Shown one piece after another: positions 56,858 through 64,000 of a stretch of DNA of 64,000 bases. The position numbers and the translations under genes are program-made. Within the stretch, counting starts at the first letter, position 1, and each line of letters begins with the position of its first letter. The stretch lies in the IMG/VR virus record IMGVR_UViG_3300028829_004116, positions 28,256 through 92,255 of that record; one strand, 5' to 3'. Origin of the DNA: a virus. The notes under the pieces are model-generated. The model was not told the origin of the DNA and searched no databases. It saw nothing but the letters and a program-made list of their open reading frames with translations.

Positions 56858-59455
56858 ATGAATATTATAAGTGAACAGGAATTTGGAGAACTATTAGACG
56901 AATTTATACGAGAAGGTGAGTTTAAAAATAAAACTGGAAATTTAGAAGAGGATAAACAGATTCTAAATAGAATAGCAGGTAAGACAGAAAAATTAGAAAA
57001 TATCGAAGCCCGCCTACCACAGATGGATGAACGCATAAAGACAATTGCCGCCCTTTCCGATTTAGCAGAAATTGTAGAAGTAGATATGTTATTAGGTCCG
57101 GACAAAATTTTTACAAAACAAACCTCTAAGGTTTTATCCGATTCATATTCCGTTGCTGAGGTATTTAACAGACTTACGGATATTACACAGACGGCTTGGG
57201 ATGAAAGAGTATCTCTTACGGGCGATAACTGGAAAGTAACAATGGCCCAATGTGAGGCATATATACAAGATGGAGTTTTTAAAGAATACCCTGAAATAGA
57301 TGATATTTTAGTTGGTGTGATTATTGCTGGAGAAAAGCAGACCGAGGGAAGAGAAGAGGTTCAAGTAGACACCAAAAAACTTGACGAACTCTTTGACGGT
57401 TTTAGAAAATATCAATTGGAAGACGCTGGAGATAGAAAAAAGATTTACGAATACTGGGCAGGAACAGATGCTACATTTAAGTCATTTGAGGAAATAGTAA
57501 TTGAAATGCCAATTATGGATGCAGTTATTAGACTAAAAAGAGAAGACCCCGAACAAGCAAGAACTTCGATGGACAATACAAGAAAGGTTATTCTTGAAAA
57601 ATATAGTAAAGTAATTGATAAAATTAATAATTTAAAAATACCCAAATATACTATTACATATCCAACTCCACCAACAATGGACCAATATTCTCAAGAAGTT
57701 TCTTTGGTTAAGTTAGCCGGAGATTTGGTCTATCAAATCACAAGAGTAGATACAAAAGAATATAGAGAAATATTTTCAAGAGGAATTTCAAGCGATGAGG
57801 TAGACATTCAAGATGAAACTCAATACGCACAAAATGAAAATCCCGGCGATAATACAACAACTTCTTCCGTTGATTACGATGTTCAAGTTGGTGAAGAATT
57901 AGTAGCCGAAGTAGAAATGATAGAAAAAATGGCCGACCCACTTTCTCTATTAGCGGCTAAATTAAATAAATCTCAATTGTATGTTGAAGACGGTTTAGCA
58001 ACAAAGGTTGAAGAGAAGGTTGTTGAAGAATTATCGGAATATTTACAGAACCCTGATATTTTAGATATGGTAAAGGAAAGTTATTTGGACCAAATAAAGG
58101 AATTCGTGGGAGAGATAAAAAGCGACTTCGTAAAAGAAGGGCCTTACACTTTTATGATTTTAGACGATAAGAAAAATAGTAGTATATTGACTAAATTTAA
58201 ATCCGACACGGAAAAATATAAATTTACCTTAGAATACTACCAACCAGTGACACAAGATAATAATATTAAACTAATATTAAAAACAGTTGAAAAAAATTCA
58301 TATATAGATTATATTAATTCTGTAAATGAAATGGCAAACGAGTTATTCGACACCATAGTTGAAATTAAAAATATATTACCAGAAGCCCGCTTTAACAGAA
58401 ATGTAGCAAGAAAGCCAGTTAGAAAAAAGCCCGGTTCGGCAAGAACCGCTTCTTTATCGGGTGGTAATTATATTGAACAGCCGGGAGAATTCTCAGAAAC
58501 ATTACAAGGGAAAGATGATTTGACCTACGGGTTCTTCGAACAATTAGTTTCTATATTTAATCAATATTATTTTGACATTATAGACTCCCGCTATCTGTTT
58601 GAAATGGATAAACCTAATTTTATTCAATCAGATTCATACAAAAAAATTGCCGCACTTTCTACAAAAACTGGAACAAGTGTAAGAGCGGGCATTAGAAGGG
58701 CTATGGTTAAAAGAGCAAATATCAATATTACCAAAGAGGATTTTAAAAAATTAAATGGCTTTTTTGATGGTCTTAAGCGTTACAGTCAACTTGAAACCCA
58801 AAAGGCGATTGAACTTTTTGATAATGTAACGCCTGTTTTTAGAAAATTATATTTGATGGATTTACCTGAGAGCGATTCGAGAAGAAAACAGATTACTTCT
58901 ATTAACCAAAATCTTACAAATTACATGGGCAAATTACTATTTGAAATACTTGTAGCCTCACAAAGAATAAGTGAAGGTGACGCAAATATATCCGTTTCTT
59001 ACAAGGGTAAATCTTTAGACGAATACAGAGATGCGTCAACGGACATAACACAGTTAAAAATATTTGATGTTTTAGAAGACGAAGAGTTTATAGAATACGC
59101 AAGAGATAATGGTTTAGCCACCTCACTTAGAAAACTAAAGAGAACCCTACGAAGAAATCCATTAAAGATTACAAGAAAACTTACTGATAAAGATGCCATG
59201 TATAAAGCATATGTTGAGGCTCTCGATACTCTTAAAAGTAATAGAGGTGAAAAAATCTACAAGGCATATTTCGACTTTAACGATGTTGGTGATGTAGAAT
59301 ATGTATTAGATTTAATAGAAAAGGAGGACCACATCGACCTTTATGCTCGTGATATTGAGGGTATTATAAAATCATACGATTCATTTAACACGCTATCTTC
59401 TTACTACGGAATTAGCGACGATATAATTTACAAAGTCAAGGGGCTATTTAGATGA
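56858..59455 (+). CDS. 865-aa hypothetical protein
   Basis: Acidic and helical throughout with many Ile/Glu/Lys repeats; a flexible basic stretch (VARKPVRKKPGSARTASLSGG) near residue 515 separates two halves. Its size and coiled content suggest a structural or injected protein. No enzymatic motif is visible. It overlaps the GNAT-like gene by four bases. Confidence 0.55.
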   Translation: MNIISEQEFGELLDEFIREGEFKNKTGNLEEDKQILNRIAGKTEKLENIEARLPQMDERIKTIAALSDLAEIVEVDMLLGPDKIFTKQTSKVLSDSYSVAEVFNRLTDITQTAWDERVSLTGDNWKVTMAQCEAYIQDGVFKEYPEIDDILVGVIIAGEKQTEGREEVQVDTKKLDELFDGFRKYQLEDAGDRKKIYEYWAGTDATFKSFEEIVIEMPIMDAVIRLKREDPEQARTSMDNTRKVILEKYSKVIDKINNLKIPKYTITYPTPPTMDQYSQEVSLVKLAGDLVYQITRVDTKEYREIFSRGISSDEVDIQDETQYAQNENPGDNTTTSSVDYDVQVGEELVAEVEMIEKMADPLSLLAAKLNKSQLYVEDGLATKVEEKVVEELSEYLQNPDILDMVKESYLDQIKEFVGEIKSDFVKEGPYTFMILDDKKNSSILTKFKSDTEKYKFTLEYYQPVTQDNNIKLILKTVEKNSYIDYINSVNEMANELFDTIVEIKNILPEARFNRNVARKPVRKKPGSARTASLSGGNYIEQPGEFSETLQGKDDLTYGFFEQLVSIFNQYYFDIIDSRYLFEMDKPNFIQSDSYKKIAALSTKTGTSVRAGIRRAMVKRANINITKEDFKKLNGFFDGLKRYSQLETQKAIELFDNVTPVFRKLYLMDLPESDSRRKQITSINQNLTNYMGKLLFEILVASQRISEGDANISVSYKGKSLDEYRDASTDITQLKIFDVLEDEEFIEYARDNGLATSLRKLKRTLRRNPLKITRKLTDKDAMYKAYVEALDTLKSNRGEKIYKAYFDFNDVGDVEYVLDLIEKEDHIDLYARDIEGIIKSYDSFNTLSSYYGISDDIIYKVKGLFR

Positions 59456-60036
59456 AGAGTATGAAGATGAAGGATGGAACAGTAATTACTTTTCCTGATA
59501 AAATATACTCGGATGATGAACTTGTAGATTTATGGGCCGCAGTTGGTTGGAAACATATACCGAGAAGAGAAAGACTTACTATTGCGGAAATTAGTCGTGT
59601 AGAACCCGATGGGTATTATATTGCTATGGATGGTGAATATATTGTTGCTCATTGTGGTTGGGTTGATAGAGGAGATATTTTTCAAACCTGTGGGACAAAG
59701 GTAAGTAAAGGTTATACATTTAGAAGTTATAAAGGTGAAGGCATATCCAATGTTCTTCGTCAAAAAAGACTTGAGGTAATAGGTAGTAATCCCGCCATGT
59801 CGTTTATTAATAATTCAACCGAAGGTTGGTTAAAAAGTTTAATGAAAGAAGGCTGGGAAATAGGAAGTGCTGAAGATTTACCAGAACAGTATCAAGACCT
59901 TGCTCAACAATTATCCGACTCTTATACTATCCTAATATTAAATATTAAATCAAAGGCTATGAAAAAGGCTTGGGAAATTTTAAAGAATCGTCGTAGTAAA
60001 AAGGCATATAAGCGTAAAAAGGAGAGGAAAGAATAA
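59452..60036 (+). CDS. GNAT-like protein with C-terminal tag-like motif
   Basis: 194 residues. Residues 45-140 follow an acetyltransferase pattern: VEPDGYYIAMDGEYIVAHCGW, then YTFRSYKGEGISNVLRQKRLE and NPAMSFINNSTEGWLKSLMKEGWE. The C-terminal 25 residues contain MKKAWEILKNRRSKK (W at 174), the tag core moved to the C-terminus, followed by a Lys/Arg tail. The overlap with terminase suggests late expression. GNAT membership is inferred from pattern. Confidence 0.5.
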   Translation: MKSMKMKDGTVITFPDKIYSDDELVDLWAAVGWKHIPRRERLTIAEISRVEPDGYYIAMDGEYIVAHCGWVDRGDIFQTCGTKVSKGYTFRSYKGEGISNVLRQKRLEVIGSNPAMSFINNSTEGWLKSLMKEGWEIGSAEDLPEQYQDLAQQLSDSYTILILNIKSKAMKKAWEILKNRRSKKAYKRKKERKE

Positions 60037-61448
60037 TGGACTTACTTACAGAAATGGATATGAAAGCCTCCGATGGTAATTTTGAATATTTCTTTACAAA
60101 AATTCTCGGAATGGAAATGGCAGACTTTCACCGTGATTGGCTACAATCAGTTCACGACACTCAAAGAACTGTAATTATTTGTTCTCGTGACCACGGAAAA
60201 TCTGTATTCTTTCACTCTTGGTGTATCTATCAATTAATTTTTCAACCTCCGCCGTATCAAATGATTTACATTTCATCAAACCAAAAGCAGACAATGGTTC
60301 ACATGAAAGACATTGACCGAATGTTCACAAACATTCCTGCCCTAAGAAAATATAAACCTAAAGCAGGTTGGGCTGTCGGCTCAATGAGATTAACAAACGG
60401 AAATGAAATACTTGAGCGTTCCGTTGGTTCACAAATTCGTGGACTTCACCCTCAAGAGATTATTATTGACGACCCGATGAAGGAGTTTTCTGTTGCCGCT
60501 ATACAGCGAGTCACAGATTGGTTTTGGGGTGACATGATTCCTACTCTTCACCACACCGCTACTTTGCGAATGGTCGGTACACCTTTCACATACACTGATA
60601 TATTTGCCGCATTGGAGGAAAACCCTGAATATGATGTGCAACGCTATCCAGCGATAAATGAAACAGGGGATGCTCTTTGGCCCTCCCGTTGGGATATAGA
60701 TTCTTTAGAAAAGAGAAGGCGAGAAATCGGTTCTTCTAAGTTTACAAGAGAATATCTTTGCATACCAATTTCATCCAACACGATGTTATTTGGAAAAGAA
60801 TTTATCGACAAGTCTAAAGACCGAACAAGTAAGTTATCGTATCATGGCAATACTGAGGCATTCAAATACTACATTGGCTATGACCCCTCACTTTCAGCAG
60901 ACGGGGATTACACAGTAATGATGGTTATTGAAGTAGATGAGGATATGAATAAAAAGGTGGTTTGGATGGTAAGAGAAAAAAATATGGATTTCCGTTCACA
61001 CATCACCCGCATTACAGACCTTTGCGAGAGATACAAACCCGAAGTTGTAATGATTGAAACTAATACATTCGCAAAGTCCTTCGCTATGGAATTGCGTGAC
61101 ATATCCGACTTTCCCGTTAAAGAATTTACAATGCACCGTAAGAAGAAAGAGGAAATTATTCTTAACTTGCAGATGAATTTGGAGAATAATAAAATTATAC
61201 TACCCTATGCGGATGAAAAAGCAAAGGGTGTTTCCGACGCAATTATACAAGAACTCGAAGCATTCGGTATTAGCAGTACGGGAAAAATTGAAGGTTTGGG
61301 CGCACACGATGATATTGTTATTGCCCTCGCTTTGGCTAATCACGCCACAAAGTCTTTTAATGATGCTTTCATAGACATAGACAGTAGCGGGTTATTTGGA
61401 ACACCAAAACAAGATTTCGGAGGTGGAATATATGGAATTAATATGTAA
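60036..61448 (+). CDS. terL: Terminase large subunit
   Basis: 470 residues. The ATPase has Walker A-like CSRDHGKSVF near residue 49, a Q-like YISSNQKQT, and Walker B IIIDDPMKE near residue 142. The RNase H-like nuclease has YIGYDPSLSADGDY near residue 282, VVMIETNTFAKS near residue 335, and AHDDIVIALALA near residue 424, the three acidic sites. It cuts and pumps DNA into the capsid. It is followed by a LAGLIDADG protein and the portal. Confidence 0.92.
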   Translation: MDLLTEMDMKASDGNFEYFFTKILGMEMADFHRDWLQSVHDTQRTVIICSRDHGKSVFFHSWCIYQLIFQPPPYQMIYISSNQKQTMVHMKDIDRMFTNIPALRKYKPKAGWAVGSMRLTNGNEILERSVGSQIRGLHPQEIIIDDPMKEFSVAAIQRVTDWFWGDMIPTLHHTATLRMVGTPFTYTDIFAALEENPEYDVQRYPAINETGDALWPSRWDIDSLEKRRREIGSSKFTREYLCIPISSNTMLFGKEFIDKSKDRTSKLSYHGNTEAFKYYIGYDPSLSADGDYTVMMVIEVDEDMNKKVVWMVREKNMDFRSHITRITDLCERYKPEVVMIETNTFAKSFAMELRDISDFPVKEFTMHRKKKEEIILNLQMNLENNKIILPYADEKAKGVSDAIIQELEAFGISSTGKIEGLGAHDDIVIALALANHATKSFNDAFIDIDSSGLFGTPKQDFGGGIYGINM

Positions 61449-62805
61449 GGAAGATGAAATTAATACAGACGAACTTCGCAGAAAGTTGCCAGAACTTGAA
61501 GAGGCACAAAGACTTGAAGCGGAAAAAAAGAAAGAAATAAAAGATTTATTGAAACTTAGTGAATGGCTACCATATCAGTCAATTGATGAAACTGAAGTTA
61601 TCAAAGACATTTCTAAAATATATCAAGTTAATCTCACCGAAGCAAGAAATATGCTTTCTTCTTTTCCTGAAGAACCACTAATTGATAACAAACCTATACC
61701 GGATATTGTTAAAGATTTACGAAATATGCGTAGAAAATTGAAGGGTGATTCGAGAATGAAAATGAGTAAGACAATAGACCATCTGATTAACGCATATGGT
61801 GAACATTTGAATAAGTGCATGGATTCTATATATTGGATTTCGCCATACAAGCCCGCACTTAAATTACTTACTCCAGATTTAGTCACTCTAAGAAAATTGG
61901 AACATATTAAAGACGGAGATGTGAGGGCAAATATTCTTGATAATCTTACAAAGATGTGGGAGGCTAATATATTTAAAAATGAATTAGACTACGGTAAAGA
62001 ATATACTGATTATACTAAAGTGTTTAAGGAGAGTAAGAAAAATATTCGCTCTACAATTAAAGACATTTCACATCAATCAATTAGAAAGTCAAGACAAGAT
62101 GTATTGGATAACATTATCACTAAAACTATTTGTAATAATCCGGGTATCTCAAGTAATAGTATTCACTCGATGTTGCCCAAAAGTTATCATCGTTCTACTA
62201 CACCACAGACAATTTCTAAAATGTTAAGAAGAATTAACGCCACGAATGTTAACGGAGATTACTACATTCTTAGTGATACTATAAAGAAAGACCTTTATGG
62301 ATATGTAGCAGGATTTATTGACTCGGATGGTTATATTACTATGGACTCGTCTTATTCTCCCCGTGTAGGCATGATTGCCACAGGAGATAGAGGTCGTGCA
62401 TTTTTCCAAGAAATGGAAAAGGAACTAAAAATTGGCCGCCTACATTTAGACCAAAAGGTGGGAGAAAATAACCGTAGTCAGCATAGGTTAAATTTTTATA
62501 GTCAAAACGATATTACAAAATTGTTAGACAAGTGCCTACCCCACCTTCGTATGAAAAAGGAACAAGGTAGGCTTTTACAAGAGGCTATTAAAATTAAGAA
62601 ACATTACAAGAAAGAACCGTGGGCAAAAGACAGAATGGTAGAAATTTTTAAACTTATCAAGTGGGAAAACTGGAAGGATGCCCGCAAGCAAGGTGCTGTT
62701 GAATTTGAAAAATATGATATACGGCCCGATAATATTTCAAAATATAAGGATAACTGTAAGTGGGATTTAATGAACGAGATGGATTCTATCGTTAAGGAGG
62801 AATAA
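61432..62805 (+). CDS. LAGLIDADG-domain protein between terminase and portal
   Basis: Start ATG 61432 follows GGAGGTGG, inside the end of the terminase. 457 residues: an acidic helical N-terminus, a basic middle, a winged-helix-like part at 215-280 (NIITKTICNNPGISSNSIHSML), then the LAGLIDADG signature GYVAGFIDSDGYITM near residue 290 and matching strands to about 420. One LAGLIDADG copy implies a homodimer or a half-site nuclease. It could be a domesticated homing nuclease involved in packaging. Confidence 0.65.
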   Translation: MELICKEDEINTDELRRKLPELEEAQRLEAEKKKEIKDLLKLSEWLPYQSIDETEVIKDISKIYQVNLTEARNMLSSFPEEPLIDNKPIPDIVKDLRNMRRKLKGDSRMKMSKTIDHLINAYGEHLNKCMDSIYWISPYKPALKLLTPDLVTLRKLEHIKDGDVRANILDNLTKMWEANIFKNELDYGKEYTDYTKVFKESKKNIRSTIKDISHQSIRKSRQDVLDNIITKTICNNPGISSNSIHSMLPKSYHRSTTPQTISKMLRRINATNVNGDYYILSDTIKKDLYGYVAGFIDSDGYITMDSSYSPRVGMIATGDRGRAFFQEMEKELKIGRLHLDQKVGENNRSQHRLNFYSQNDITKLLDKCLPHLRMKKEQGRLLQEAIKIKKHYKKEPWAKDRMVEIFKLIKWENWKDARKQGAVEFEKYDIRPDNISKYKDNCKWDLMNEMDSIVKEE

Positions 62806-62807
62806 AT

Positions 62808-64000
62808 ATGGGACTAAGAGATAGATTTAGAACACTAATAAGGAGAAGAACACCTATTCCTACTGAAAAGGAAGTATATAATTTAGGTATTCAAGAGCGC
62901 AGATACCCCCAACATTACGCAGGGCGGTATTTATACGATACGGCTAAAAACTCAACTGTTGTTCGAACTTGTTTGGTTCAACTTAAAAATGAGGTTTTCC
63001 GCCGAGGGTATGAATGGAAAAAGGCATTTGACATGAAGTGTAATAACTGTGGATATGAACACCAAAAACATGTAGAAGAGTGTATGAACTGCGATTCTAC
63101 TGATTTGAGAACTCCAAATTACAGTCAAAAGGTGTATGCTGAAAATTTCTTTAAGCACCATGTAAATGATTCACACCAGTTATTTATTGACATTCTAAAG
63201 GAACTTGAAACTGACCTCAATGTTATGGATGATGCGTTCCTGATTTTAGTTAAGGATTATTTCTTAGAAGAAAATGGTGAAATAGCCATGTCTAAAATAA
63301 ATGAAATTTATAGAGGCGACCCAACGACAATGTTTATTGAAGTTGATGAGGATGGAGATAGGGGGCATGAAAGATATACCTGTGTCACACATAGAGATTT
63401 TATTTCTGAGGAAAGATATGAAAAGTGTGGGATATGTGGGAGTAATTTGCATCCTATCGAATTTACAAATAAAACCGCTCAAGCAGAACAACATTATATT
63501 ACAGGTGAGGTGGTTCATTTTAGTAAGTATTCACCTACAAGATTATACGGCCACCCACCTGTGATTACCCTATTTAATTACATATTTACCCTACAGGCTA
63601 TGGAGTCTTATATCAGCACTTCATACCAAAAGATGAGAACACCAAAGGGTATTCTTGCTGTGCAGACGAATAACATGGAGTCGCTGGTAAAGTATTGGAA
63701 GGGTGTTAAGGAAAAGTTGGAACAAGACCCACACTATATTCCTATCATGGGTATTGAATCCGAAGGTGGTTCTCGTGGTTCAGTTGAATGGATTCCGTTT
63801 ATGAACAGTCTAAAAGAAATGGATTATACTGCCGTTAAGGAAGACTTGAGAACAAGAATCTCCGCTTTCTACGGTGTAAGTAATATATTCATGGCAGATA
63901 ATACTGCTTCCGGTGGACTTAATTCGGAAGGTATGCAAATTCTCGTTACAAATCGTGCTGTTGAAATGGCTCAAGGTGTCTATAACAAATATTTATTTCC
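62808..64000 (+). CDS. Portal protein, 3'-partial, with zinc-ribbon insertion
   Basis: GGAGG lies nine to thirteen bases before ATG 62808, and the frame stays open to the window edge (about 397 residues). The region DLRTRISAFYGVSNIFMAD, then GGLNSEGMQILVTNRAVEMAQ, near residues 345-390 is the helical core of tailed-virus portals. Inserted near residue 77 is CNNCGYEHQKHVEECMNC, and near 185-210 CVTH ... CGIC: two possible zinc sites not usual in portals. The portal forms the ring through which DNA passes. Confidence 0.82.
   Translation, partial: MGLRDRFRTLIRRRTPIPTEKEVYNLGIQERRYPQHYAGRYLYDTAKNSTVVRTCLVQLKNEVFRRGYEWKKAFDMKCNNCGYEHQKHVEECMNCDSTDLRTPNYSQKVYAENFFKHHVNDSHQLFIDILKELETDLNVMDDAFLILVKDYFLEENGEIAMSKINEIYRGDPTTMFIEVDEDGDRGHERYTCVTHRDFISEERYEKCGICGSNLHPIEFTNKTAQAEQHYITGEVVHFSKYSPTRLYGHPPVITLFNYIFTLQAMESYISTSYQKMRTPKGILAVQTNNMESLVKYWKGVKEKLEQDPHYIPIMGIESEGGSRGSVEWIPFMNSLKEMDYTAVKEDLRTRISAFYGVSNIFMADNTASGGLNSEGMQILVTNRAVEMAQGVYNKYLF

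Noticed and set aside
1-64000. Insertion sequences, integrase or attachment sites
   Set aside because: I saw no transposase, integrase or terminal inverted repeats in the window; the tRNAs are intact and without partial copies.

Overview
This AT-rich window is a central piece of a tailed double-stranded DNA virus (Caudoviricetes) that infects an archaeon. The virus signature is a terminase large subunit (60036-61448) followed by a portal protein (62808 to the right edge), with a baseplate/tail-hub gene and tail fibres at the left edge. The archaeal signature is a near-complete archaeal-type replication and transcription set: family B DNA polymerase, PCNA, RFC small subunit, an AEP primase fused to a PriL-like Fe-S domain, an ERCC4/XPF nuclease, a TFIIB-like factor and a histone-fold protein. 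This gene set is what has been described for magroviruses of marine Group II Euryarchaeota (Poseidoniales). I infer a virus of that type from gene content only, without a database comparison.

Layout. (1) 1-9886, plus strand: end of the tail module (partial hub, fibre genes), two small membrane proteins and small genes, closed by a hairpin terminator at 9929-9954. (2) 10046-39801, minus strand: one roughly 30-kb block of tightly overlapping early/replication genes (nucleases, helicase-like AAA+, primase, PolB, PCNA, Sak4-like ATPase, ssDNA-binding candidate, clamp loader, GroEL/GroES, histone-fold protein, JAMM peptidase, E1-like enzyme, TFB-like factor, class II ribonucleotide reductase, three tRNAs, many zinc-ribbon miniproteins and a ubiquitin-like beta-grasp protein). 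(3) 39802-44137: a regulatory region dense in repeats: ten TGAGAA hexamers, twelve copies of the palindrome ACCATATGGT, paired G-rich repeats, two copies of a hairpin module, a few small genes and four very short ORFs that encode acidic peptides ending in DDE or similar. (4) 44138-59455, plus strand: about 20 mostly unrecognised genes, most of which begin with the same roughly eight-residue tag, consensus M-x-W-x-(D/N)-I-L-K. (5) 59452-64000, plus strand: GNAT-like protein, terminase, a LAGLIDADG-containing protein and portal; the head genes lie beyond the edge.

How it may work together. The minus block supplies replication, transcription-factor and nucleotide-metabolism functions. The central region has three near-identical promoter blocks (palindrome, spacer, TATA box) that suggest a virus-specific regulon. 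The tagged proteins bracket the structural module on both sides (9.1-9.9 kb and 44.7-55 kb). They look like cargo carrying a common address label, for example for packaging into the capsid by analogy with T4 capsid-targeting sequences. The E1-like enzyme, the JAMM peptidase and the beta-grasp protein ending in GG plus two residues form a possible virus-encoded ubiquitin-like conjugation or sulfur-carrier set.
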